Source: Enterococcus haemoperoxidus ATCC BAA-382
Lineage (GTDB): Bacteria > Bacillota > Bacilli > Lactobacillales > Enterococcaceae
Length of the DNA stretch: 64,000 bases
Assembly: GCF_000407165.1 (NCBI RefSeq)
Contig: NZ_KE136479.1
Location: forward strand, 62,001 to 126,000
Direction of reading: 5' to 3'
The translations under genes and the position numbers were made by a program. Positions 34,841 through 43,020 of the stretch are shown here, piece after piece (position 1 is the stretch's first letter; every line of letters begins with the position of its first letter). The notes below the pieces were generated by a model. It did no database searches and was not told the origin of the DNA. It saw only the letters and a program-made list of their open reading frames with translations.

Positions 34841-34886
34841 AAGAGGGTGGAACAAAGCATATACGCTTTGTTCCACCCTCTTTTAT
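34841..34886 (+). terminator. cshA terminator
   Basis: AAGAGGGTGGAACAAAGC pairs perfectly with GCTTTGTTCCACCCTCTT around a 6-base loop, followed by TTA. Confidence 0.9.
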
Positions 34887-34913
34887 TTGATTTTATCTCA
34901 TTAGAAAAAAGAT

Positions 34914-34990
34914 AAAACTTGACTGAGGAAAGAGGTGCCTCAGTCCCATTTTTCTCTTTTTCGGTCGAGATAAAATGAGTTCATTCAGCT
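34914..34990. repeat. Repeat element with inner hairpin and palindromic-repeat half
   Basis: ACTGAGG/CCTCAGT forms an inner stem like the one at 27283-27333. The segment ends in GAGTTCATTCAGC (34977-34990), the reverse complement of the GCTGAACGAACTC core, so the element is inverted relative to the 27-kb copies. Confidence 0.5.
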
Positions 34991-35082
34991 TTTTATTAAT
35001 TTTTCCATTATTATGTGGAAAAATTGCTAAAATTTGATAGAATAAGAGTAATTTATAAAATAAAAAAAGAGGGCTCTGAAGA

Positions 35083-35436
35083 ATGATAAAAGGAATTGGT
35101 ATAGACATGGTAGAACTTTCAAGAATCGATAAAATTATCGGCAATAAATCTTCTTTTGTACAACGAGTTCTCACCGATAATGAATATGCGCTCTTTCAAA
35201 AATTACCACATAAACGTCAAGTAGAGTTTTTAGCGGGGCGTTTCGCTTGTAAAGAGGCTTTTTCTAAAGCTTGGGGAACTGGAATAGGAAGTTTGGGATT
35301 ACGTGATGTTGAGATTTTAAAAGAAGATAACGGAGCGCCTAAAGTGACAAAATCTCCCCATGAAGGAAATGTATTTGTGTCTATCTCACATACAGACACA
35401 CATGCTGTTGCTCAAATTATTTTGGAGACGAGTTAA
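35083..35436 (+). CDS. acpS: Holo-[acyl-carrier-protein] synthase
   Basis: A 117-residue phosphopantetheinyl transferase that activates ACP from CoA. Metal and CoA residues are visible in GIGIDMVELSRI (Asp8) and the RFACKEAFSKAWGTGIG helix (the Glu of KEAF). VSISHTDTHAVAQI closes the fold. It precedes alr, the standard Firmicutes acpS-alr order. Confidence 0.95.
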   Translation: MIKGIGIDMVELSRIDKIIGNKSSFVQRVLTDNEYALFQKLPHKRQVEFLAGRFACKEAFSKAWGTGIGSLGLRDVEILKEDNGAPKVTKSPHEGNVFVSISHTDTHAVAQIILETS

Positions 35437-35578
35437 ACGAGAACGCATTTTATCTATAAAATTTGAATAAAGGTCCAGATAAATCCTCTGAACTGATAGA
35501 CTTGGTTCTTTTCAGTTTGAGATGTGACTTAGATCGTTTGACTATTTTGATTCGACTTTAAAAGAAAGAAGGATACAT

Positions 35579-36697
35579 ATGGCTGTAGGATGGCATCGCC
35601 CCACAAAGTTAGTAATCGATACACAGGCAATTAAAGAAAATGTTTGCAATGAAGTAAAACGTATGCCCGAAGGAACAGAGTTATTTGCTGTAGTCAAAGC
35701 AAACGGCTACGGACATGGAGCTGTTCAGACGGCACAAGCGGCCATCAAAGGAGGCGCTACTGGGTTTTGCGTGGCACTCTTGGATGAAGCTGTAGAACTA
35801 CGAGAAGCCGGTATTACAGAGCCGATACTCATTTTAAGTGTCGTAGATGTTTCTTACATAGACTTGTTGCTAAAATACGATTTATCTGTCACTGTAGCAA
35901 CTCAAGAATGGTTGGAGCAGGCAATCGATCAATTGAACCATATAGAAACACAAACACCATTGAAAATACATATAAAAGTCGATACAGGGATGGGACGTAT
36001 TGGATTTACTACGCCTGAAGCTGTTAAACAAGTAGTTGAATTAGTACAATCGACTCAATTCTTTATTTGGGAAGGGTTGTTTACTCATTTTTCTACTGCA
36101 GATGAAAAAAACGGATGCTACTTTGAAAAACAGACACAACGTTTTCAAGCAATATTATCAGTATTGATTGAATTGCCAAAATATGTTCATGTAAGCAATA
36201 GTGCAACGGCCCTTTGGCATCCTGATAATGTGGGAAATATGATTCGATTTGGTATAGCTATGTATGGATTAAATCCTTCAGGCCGGGCATTGCCAGAAGT
36301 TTATCCGTTAAAACCTGCATTAAGTTTATTCTCCTCTCTAATTCAAGTGAAACAACTTTCTGCTGGAGAAGGAATAGGTTACGGCAATACGTATACGACA
36401 ACTGAAAAAGAATGGATTGGCACGGTACCGATTGGTTATGCTGACGGATGGCTACGTCACCTGCAAGGTTTTTCAGTATTGGTTAATGGCAAAAAATGTG
36501 AGATCGTTGGAAGAATCTGTATGGATCAATGCATGATTCGTTTGCCTAAAAAAACAGCAGTAGGAACGCAAGTCACACTGATCGGACACGATCACGGAGA
36601 ACAGATCACAATGCAGATGGTGGCAGATAAATTAGAGACGATCCACTATGAGGTGGCATGTACGTTTTCTGAACGCATGCCAAGGGAGTATAAATAG
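35579..36697 (+). CDS. alr: Alanine racemase
   Basis: A 372-residue PLP enzyme supplying D-alanine to Ddl. The Schiff-base lysine is Lys40 in FAVVKANGYGHG, and the catalytic tyrosine lies in GEGIGYGNTYTT. KVDTGMGRIGF and the C-terminal GRICMDQCMI also match. AGAAGG precedes the ATG. A mazF gene begins 15 bases after its stop. Confidence 0.95.
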   Translation: MAVGWHRPTKLVIDTQAIKENVCNEVKRMPEGTELFAVVKANGYGHGAVQTAQAAIKGGATGFCVALLDEAVELREAGITEPILILSVVDVSYIDLLLKYDLSVTVATQEWLEQAIDQLNHIETQTPLKIHIKVDTGMGRIGFTTPEAVKQVVELVQSTQFFIWEGLFTHFSTADEKNGCYFEKQTQRFQAILSVLIELPKYVHVSNSATALWHPDNVGNMIRFGIAMYGLNPSGRALPEVYPLKPALSLFSSLIQVKQLSAGEGIGYGNTYTTTEKEWIGTVPIGYADGWLRHLQGFSVLVNGKKCEIVGRICMDQCMIRLPKKTAVGTQVTLIGHDHGEQITMQMVADKLETIHYEVACTFSERMPREYK

Positions 36698-36712
36698 AAT
36701 AGGAGGCTTCAA

Positions 36713-37093
36713 ATGGTCAAAAGGGGTGACATATATTTTGCAGACTTATCCCCTGTTGTAGGATCAGAACAAGGGGGAGTACGTCCAGTACTAGTCATAC
36801 AAAATAATTTAGGCAATCATTTTAGTCCAACCATTATTGTCGCTGCAATAACAGCGAAGATGGCAAAGCCAAAATTGCCTACACATATAGGAATTAATTC
36901 TGAAGAAACAGGAATTGAGCGCGATTCAGTTATTTTACTGGAACAGATCCGCACCATTGACAAAATACGTTTAAAAGAAAAAGTTTGCCATCTAGGTATA
37001 GAAATTATGGATTCTGTCGACCGAGCATTAGGAGTTAGCGTAGGGATTTTTGAGGCAGAACTAGAAGAAGAAAATCTTGGTACATATCGTTAA
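36713..37093 (+). CDS. mazF: MazF/NdoA-family endoribonuclease downstream of alr
   Basis: A 126-residue toxin homologue with VKRGDIYFADLSPVVGSEQG, RPVLVIQNN, FSPTIIVAAIT and LLEQIRTIDK, very similar to the B. subtilis NdoA pattern. In Bacillus an antitoxin gene lies between alr and ndoA. Here only 15 bases separate them, with AGGAGG, so no adjacent antitoxin exists. It is probably co-transcribed with alr. The C-terminal EAELEEENLGTYR tail is longer than in the paralogue at 14.8 kb. Confidence 0.9.
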   Translation: MVKRGDIYFADLSPVVGSEQGGVRPVLVIQNNLGNHFSPTIIVAAITAKMAKPKLPTHIGINSEETGIERDSVILLEQIRTIDKIRLKEKVCHLGIEIMDSVDRALGVSVGIFEAELEEENLGTYR

Positions 37094-37492
37094 GAGCATC
37101 AGGCTATTTAAAATAGAACATAAAACCTATTCTATCTTCAGAATAGCTGTTTCAGACAACATAAGATGAAATAGAGAAACCTTACTAATTACTTATGAGC
37201 TGTTATTTTTTCTTGCTTTTTAATGAATAGAAAAAATACGGATATCAAGAACAAAATACTGTAAAACAATCACATATATATAATTTCCTTTAGCTTAAAT
37301 AATAAAAAAATACTTAATTTTGAGAATCACCCTATTGTTTTTATTGACTTTTAACTATGTTTATAAAAAAAAGTTGGCAATAACGTAACGTAATGTTACA
37401 ATAAACTATGTATAATTGGGTGGAAAGTGGATAACTTTCAAAAAAATAGATATATTGAGTGTTTTTTTATTAAGGGATAAAGGAGTTTATAT
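37094..37492. other. AT-rich intergenic region before the membrane/coiled-coil operon
   Basis: About 400 bases without a gene. It contains CTATTCT/AGAATAG as a weak hairpin near 37,130, a palindromic GTAAC-GTAAT-GTTAC at about 37,385-37,399, and TATAAT at 37,411-37,416. The palindrome just upstream of a -10 element could be an operator. Confidence 0.4.
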
Positions 37493-37495
37493 TTG

Positions 37496-38197
37496 ATGAC
37501 AATTTTCATGTTTGTATTAGTAGCAATACTGTTTCTTTTTTTCAGTTATCAGTTGTATGTTCGTTTTCAATTGGAGAGTCTAGATTCTGATAGTCCAAAA
37601 ATGAAACGCAAGATTAATTTTTATAAGTATCAAGAGAATAATCGATCATTATTATTTTTGATGATTGCAGCAATTATTTTTTGTCTAATACTTTTTGGGA
37701 TACTTTATAATCAAGATGCTTTAAGAAAAGATAATAAAGATTTAGAATTGAAAATAGGGGAAATTAAGGATGCCAGAGGCGGAGCTTCTGGTGCTGAAAT
37801 TGAGAGCTATAAAGAAAATTCATTGAAATTGACGGAATTCCCTTGGAAAAAAGTCGTTGAAAGTCGCGATGCTCAAACGCTAGATAACTATGAACTTCAA
37901 TTTTTGAGAGATTGGCAACCCTTTTTTGGAGAGGCAAACGTGGCAATCATGATCAGTCAAAAAACGGAAACATTGACAATCTCAGTCTTTCCAACAGCAT
38001 TGACATTTAGTGATTTCCAAACTGCTGAAAAAAATATCGAGACATTTATTAAAGAGTTACAGCCAGTAAAAGAAATCACAATGATTGATTTTAACTTTAC
38101 ATATCGAGATAAAACGAACAAACTATCTAAAAAATCGATCGTTTATACAAGAGAATCGAAAGAGAGTAACTTAGAAAAGGTAGTATTAGAAAAATAG
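37496..38197 (+). CDS. Bitopic or two-span membrane protein, unknown
   Basis: A 233-residue protein with hydrophobic segments at about 3-20 and 51-71, then a soluble domain of about 160 residues that probably faces outward. AGGAG at 37481-37485 serves the ATG at 37496 or a TTG at 37493. It is followed by genes for a coiled-coil protein, a LysM protein and signal peptidase, suggesting a role in envelope or division. I recognise no family. Confidence 0.75.
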   Translation: MTIFMFVLVAILFLFFSYQLYVRFQLESLDSDSPKMKRKINFYKYQENNRSLLFLMIAAIIFCLILFGILYNQDALRKDNKDLELKIGEIKDARGGASGAEIESYKENSLKLTEFPWKKVVESRDAQTLDNYELQFLRDWQPFFGEANVAIMISQKTETLTISVFPTALTFSDFQTAEKNIETFIKELQPVKEITMIDFNFTYRDKTNKLSKKSIVYTRESKESNLEKVVLEK

Positions 38198-38229
38198 AGT
38201 AGAGAAATAAAAGACGGGGTGTAAAACAC

Positions 38230-39582
38230 ATGGCAAAGAGACGGTTAATTAAGAAAATTAACGAAGTTTCCGAAGAAGAATTAACACAAGAGGTAGATTT
38301 TAATTCGGAAAATGAAGAGAGACCATCTACAGTAACAACAAATAATAGTAGTTTATTGGCTGAACAAGAGCAAGAGATCACACGCTTAAGAGAATTGATC
38401 GAAGAATATAGATTGCAAGAAACTGAATTTGAACAAAATAAAGAAGAAAATTTTCGTTTATCTCAACAAAATAAACAGTTAGTAATCAAGGTTGAAAGCA
38501 ATCAAGATGAACTTGAATTGTTAAAAGAGAAAAATGATGAATTGGCAACACAACTGAATCAAAAAGAAACTGAAATTTTTGAATTGGAAGATGTGAATGA
38601 AACAGCTGGCTCTTCTGAAGAAATCACAAGTTTAAAAGCTCAAATCGAAGAATTAAAAAAAGAAAACGTCAGTGGACAAGAACAAATTGCTTACTTGGAA
38701 ACAGCCCTTGTTGAAAAAGAAAAAGCATTAGAAACACAAATTCTTGAAAAAGAAAAAGAAGTACAACAATTACAAGCTGATTTAGCTGCCCGAGGAACAA
38801 TCGGAGAAAAACAAGAAGCATTGGAGACGGTGAAGATGGAATTAGAATCATTGAATGAAAAACTTCAAACTACTGATAAAGAAAATCAAGAGTTGACACA
38901 AAAACTTGCTGATCTTCAAGAGCAAATGCACCAATTACAACAAGAAAACCAAGAATTAAAAGAAAAAGAAATCACTCTATCAACAAATAGTGATGCTTCT
39001 GTTGATAACAGCCGCGTTGAAGAACTAAAAAGAGAATTAGAATCTGTTCTAAAAGATAAGAGCGAATTAGAAACAAGCTTAGGACGTATCCAAGGTTTGA
39101 ATGATAAGTATTCGATTCAAAAAAATGTATTTGAATCTGAATTAGCTGGCTTAAGAAGCATCTATAAAGAAAAAGAAGAAGAGTTAGAAAACTTAAATGC
39201 TGAACTTGAAACAATGCGCAGCATGTCTGCAACAGGTGAAGCAACAGGAAATCAATTAGCTGAACTATTACAAGCAAAACAACAAATCAATGATTTATTA
39301 TTGAAAAACCAATCATTGCAAGAAGAAGCCTTGAAATCACAACAAGAAATCGGTGAAGTAATGGTTTCTGCTAAAAAAGAAGCAAATCGTATTATCAGTG
39401 AAGCTCAAGTTGAAGCAAAACACATGGTCAACTCAGCTGAACTTGAAATGCTAAATATTGGAAATCGCGCGAAAAATATTTCTAATGAAGTAGAAGAGTC
39501 TAAAAATGAAGTAATGACGATCTATCGCGAATTAGAAGAACGTTTAAGTAAACTATCACGTTTGGACAAATCTGGAAACTAA
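38230..39582 (+). CDS. Long coiled-coil protein with DivIVA-like C terminus
   Basis: A 450-residue, Glu/Lys/Gln-rich protein predicted to be coiled coil over most of its length (about 45-400). The last 90 residues (AKKEANRIISEAQVEAKHMVNSAELE...) resemble the tails of DivIVA/GpsB-like proteins, though the canonical N-terminal DivIVA membrane-binding motif is absent. No membrane segment or signal peptide is present. Partner genes are membrane or wall proteins, so a scaffolding role in cell-envelope growth is plausible but unproven. Confidence 0.75.
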   Translation: MAKRRLIKKINEVSEEELTQEVDFNSENEERPSTVTTNNSSLLAEQEQEITRLRELIEEYRLQETEFEQNKEENFRLSQQNKQLVIKVESNQDELELLKEKNDELATQLNQKETEIFELEDVNETAGSSEEITSLKAQIEELKKENVSGQEQIAYLETALVEKEKALETQILEKEKEVQQLQADLAARGTIGEKQEALETVKMELESLNEKLQTTDKENQELTQKLADLQEQMHQLQQENQELKEKEITLSTNSDASVDNSRVEELKRELESVLKDKSELETSLGRIQGLNDKYSIQKNVFESELAGLRSIYKEKEEELENLNAELETMRSMSATGEATGNQLAELLQAKQQINDLLLKNQSLQEEALKSQQEIGEVMVSAKKEANRIISEAQVEAKHMVNSAELEMLNIGNRAKNISNEVEESKNEVMTIYRELEERLSKLSRLDKSGN

Positions 39583-39614
39583 ATGACCACAAAACAAATG
39601 AAGGGAAGAACAAT

Positions 39615-40010
39615 ATGAAAAAACGAATCAATAAAAAAAATTCTATACTGTTGATTTTTTCTGCAATATTGTTTAGTACTGCTATCTACTTTATGTCTAG
39701 TTCATTGGTTTTAGGAGCATCAGTCGGAGGCTCTTCACCAGTAACTGCTGGTGGGGAAGAAGTGGTTTTACCTACTCCAACGCCTGCGCCTATTGCGCCA
39801 GAATCAGAACAACAGAAAGAAACAACAAATGAGAATACTGTTGCTGAACAAAAGGAAAAAGAAGCGCCTAAAGAAGTCTATATTGTAAAGACGGGTCAAA
39901 CTTTATGGGAAATTGCTCAAGATTCAGGCCTATCGATCCAAAACTTAATGAACAAAAATCAGCTTAGTAGTAGTGTCATTGTTGAAGGACAAGAATTAGT
40001 ATTTGATTAA
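39615..40010 (+). CDS. LysM-domain secreted or membrane-anchored protein
   Basis: A 131-residue protein with a signal/anchor segment (about 9-35), a Pro/Thr/Glu-rich linker (about 50-85, PTPTPAPIAPES) and a single C-terminal LysM (about 87-130, EVYIVKTGQTLWEIAQDSG). LysM binds peptidoglycan GlcNAc. No catalytic domain is present. A terminator follows. It probably forms one operon with the two genes before it. Confidence 0.85.
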   Translation: MKKRINKKNSILLIFSAILFSTAIYFMSSSLVLGASVGGSSPVTAGGEEVVLPTPTPAPIAPESEQQKETTNENTVAEQKEKEAPKEVYIVKTGQTLWEIAQDSGLSIQNLMNKNQLSSSVIVEGQELVFD

Positions 40011-40059
40011 TAATCGATAGTATCGTATAGGTACTCAAAAAGTATTGACTGAATTATAG

Positions 40060-40106
40060 GTGAGTGAAGTAAAACTTTTAGAGTTTTACCTCACTCGCTT
40101 TTTTCA
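40060..40106 (+). terminator. Terminator after the LysM gene
   Basis: GAGTGAAGTAAAACT pairs with AGTTTTACCTCACTC, followed by GCTTTTTT. Confidence 0.8.
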
Positions 40107-40288
40107 ATATAAAAAGCAGTAAACGAATAAAGAGACACTGAAAATAGCTGAGAACAAATCAGCATGTTTTTGCTAGGGTATAGAGGAAGTCTGGATGCTT
40201 TTCATACTTCCCGAGTTTTGTATGGAAAAATGGACAGCAGTCTGTTATTCTTAATTAAGAGTATTAATTGGTAGGATTGAGGTGTACC

Positions 40289-41131
40289 ATGGATGAGGTA
40301 AAAAAGCGTTTTGAACGACTAAAACGCCAATTAAATAGGAAATTCAATAAAAATAAAAAATCAAAAAATAGAACTAAAAATAGAGAACATTCGCAAGCTG
40401 TAGTTAAAAAGAAACGACCGCAACCTAGAGAACGAGTGGTACCAATAAAAGAAGATATTCAAGCTAAATCAAGACTTAAAGAAGAGCAAGCTAGAAAAAA
40501 TCCTCCGACTAATAAAAAGAGAAAAAAGAAAAAATTAACGAAAGAAGAATTCGAAAAAAGAAAAAAGAAAAAAAGAAAAGAAAGCATTATTGAAATCGTC
40601 AAATTTATGCTCCCAGTTGTTTTTTTTGCAATTTTTGTTTTTTTCTTTATCTTAAATACGTCACCCCATATGGTTGATGGAGACTCAATGAAACCAACGT
40701 TATTAAATAAAGATCGCGTTATTGTTCGACGTACGAAAGAGCCAAAGAGATATGAGGTTATCACATTTAAACCACCTGTGAAAAGTGATTTTCAATATGT
40801 AAAACGTATCATAGGGATGCCAGGAGACTTGGTTTGGACAGAGGGGACTGATTTATTCATCAATCATCAGGCCGAATCATTACCAAAAAGCTCAGAATTC
40901 TCCGCTGCTAGCGAATTACCGGATGGAACGATCAAAATAAATGTATCGGAAGATTGTTTGAACCAGATGTCACAATTGAAAAAAATCCCTAAAGGACATT
41001 ATTTTGTATTAGGAGACAATCGAAATAATTCCAGCGATAGTAGAGCGTTTGGATTAGTGGACGGTCAAGCAATCGAAGGGGTGGTTTCCTTTAGATTTGC
41101 TCCGTTTGATAACATAGGTTGGATAAAATAA
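40289..41131 (+). CDS. lepB: Type I signal peptidase with long basic N-terminal extension
   Basis: A 280-residue membrane protease that removes signal peptides. The catalytic dyad is Ser133 in VDGDSMKPTL and Lys172 in QYVKRIIGMPGD, and GDNRNNSSDSR matches box E. One membrane span is at about 101-121. The first 100 residues are extremely Lys/Arg-rich, unlike short-tailed Bacillus SipS. ATG at 40289 has GAGGTG upstream. It is separated from the LysM gene by a terminator. Confidence 0.93.
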   Translation: MDEVKKRFERLKRQLNRKFNKNKKSKNRTKNREHSQAVVKKKRPQPRERVVPIKEDIQAKSRLKEEQARKNPPTNKKRKKKKLTKEEFEKRKKKKRKESIIEIVKFMLPVVFFAIFVFFFILNTSPHMVDGDSMKPTLLNKDRVIVRRTKEPKRYEVITFKPPVKSDFQYVKRIIGMPGDLVWTEGTDLFINHQAESLPKSSEFSAASELPDGTIKINVSEDCLNQMSQLKKIPKGHYFVLGDNRNNSSDSRAFGLVDGQAIEGVVSFRFAPFDNIGWIK

Positions 41132-41162
41132 AAAAAACGATATTTTTATATCGTTTTTTTTT
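41131..41162 (+). terminator. lepB terminator
   Basis: AAAAAAACGATA and TATCGTTTTTTT form a stem around a T-rich loop. Confidence 0.8.
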
Positions 41163-41353
41163 GTTTTTGTAAATGAACTAAAAAAGATTAATATTTGCAA
41201 AAAATGTAGAAATATTTATAAACAAAAATGCGAAAAAATAGCTCAAATTTATGATTATTCTCATTAAATTTAATAGATATCAAGAAAACGGAGAACATCA
41301 AGAGCATGTTCTCTGCTATAATTTCATTAGTAGTATATGAATAAAAAATTGTT

Positions 41354-42844
41354 TTATCTAGTATCAATCAGCTGAATGATCAGTTTTTCGATTTCAGTCA
41401 TATCATAACTATTCCCAATATCTGAAAAGATATAGACTAATTCTTGTTTTTCAGAGATCACTTCACTATAAATATTAGAAAGTAATATATCATAGTGACT
41501 ATCTTCTTTGAAAGCTTCTGCTTTGATGGGATATTTGTGTCCTAAAACATTTGTTAAGTGCTGGATAACTAATTCACCAATAAATGGATTCAGTGAATGA
41601 TATACACCAATCGCAATTTTTTCTTCATTTAATTCAGCAATGTGATTTAATATGATCGTATAGTGAATTTCGGTAAATTTATTTTTATAGCTACCTTTTT
41701 CACCATCTTGATCAAACTTTTTAGTCGCAATATCCATCAATTCAAAAACTTCATTACCCGAAAACGGATGACGATGTGCATTGACTATGGATTTTATAGT
41801 CCAACTATCAAAAGGCAGGATAAAACCATCAAAGTAATAAAGTTGAGAATGAAGTTGGAACAATAGATTTTCAATATACAATAATCGAGCGGATGAAGCA
41901 TAGCTCGATAAATAACCTTGTTGCTTTAGATATTTTAAGATCACTTTATTCATATAGTTTAAATAAGAACTTTCCCTGCGTTGTTTTTCTGCCAATCTAA
42001 ACGCAAAAGAAGAGTTCGGAGAAAAATTATGCATAGAACAAAAGAAGTCATAAAACATGTATGCTTCATAAATAGTATATGGACGGTCGATTTTTTTCAT
42101 ATATGTATGTAAGGCTAGATTGATTTCTTCAAATAACGGTCGATCGGGATAATCATAATTCGGACTGATGACAGGATTGTATTCAGTAGTCAGCCGCCTG
42201 AACGATATTTTCATCCACAATTTAATTTGCAATACTTCAGTTGGATCAAACACTAGGTTAAGAGAATCCTTTAAAATATCTACAAAGCCAAGATACTGAT
42301 TAGCAGTCTCTTTTTCCAAGCTTGTCTTATCTTCAAAAAGAAACCAAAAGAAACTAAAGAAAAAATAGCGTATTTGTTTTTCTTCGCCAATAAGTTTTCC
42401 GCGTTTGATTTGCAAGCGAAATTCCTTTAAAAGGTCATTTAGTTCAGTGATCTTACGATAATACGTTGCGGAGCTGATTGCATAGTTCAACTGAAAATAG
42501 TCACAGGTTAGCTCCCCTTTATTGAATAATTGATTGATCATTTGAAATTTAATTGATTTTTCTAGAAAAAGAACAACGACTTTCTTTAATGGAAAAGTTG
42601 GTTGTTTTTTCAACGAAATATTTTCACCGTTTAATGTTATTTCTACTTGCTCACTTACTTGGTTCTCTTCAAGGAAACTTTGCAAGAAAGACAGGTATTC
42701 ATTTAATGTTGGTAAGCTAATTTGAAATTCAGTGACTAGCTCATTTTTTGTCGCTTTGCCTTGATTGTTGTATAAAAATAATAATATATCATTCATATAA
42801 TCGAAGGGCTTTTCTAAAAAATCTCGTTTTAGCATAATAGACAC
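41354..42844 (-). CDS. Mga-like helix-turn-helix regulator
   Basis: A 496-residue protein with two N-terminal winged-helix segments (about 12-55, NKGKATKNELVTEFQIS..., and about 75-145), a PRD-like helical middle and an EIIB-like C terminus. This is the architecture of Mga/AtxA virulence-type regulators, which are PTS-responsive. It is divergent from the flavoprotein gene across a 176-base region, so that gene is a likely target. Local targets cannot be proved from sequence. Confidence 0.75.
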   Translation of the reverse strand: MSIMLKRDFLEKPFDYMNDILLFLYNNQGKATKNELVTEFQISLPTLNEYLSFLQSFLEENQVSEQVEITLNGENISLKKQPTFPLKKVVVLFLEKSIKFQMINQLFNKGELTCDYFQLNYAISSATYYRKITELNDLLKEFRLQIKRGKLIGEEKQIRYFFFSFFWFLFEDKTSLEKETANQYLGFVDILKDSLNLVFDPTEVLQIKLWMKISFRRLTTEYNPVISPNYDYPDRPLFEEINLALHTYMKKIDRPYTIYEAYMFYDFFCSMHNFSPNSSFAFRLAEKQRRESSYLNYMNKVILKYLKQQGYLSSYASSARLLYIENLLFQLHSQLYYFDGFILPFDSWTIKSIVNAHRHPFSGNEVFELMDIATKKFDQDGEKGSYKNKFTEIHYTIILNHIAELNEEKIAIGVYHSLNPFIGELVIQHLTNVLGHKYPIKAEAFKEDSHYDILLSNIYSEVISEKQELVYIFSDIGNSYDMTEIEKLIIQLIDTR

Positions 42845-43020
42845 CTCACTTTAAGGATACTTGATTCATAAGAAAATGGCAATACGCAACCTATAAAAAG
42901 AAATTTACTACTTAATTATTATTTAAAAAAATCAAATTTTTATATATAATGGGATAGAATGTTGCTTATATTTATGCAATTATATAAATAGGTTATTTGA
43001 TCGAAAGGAGAAGAACCTTA

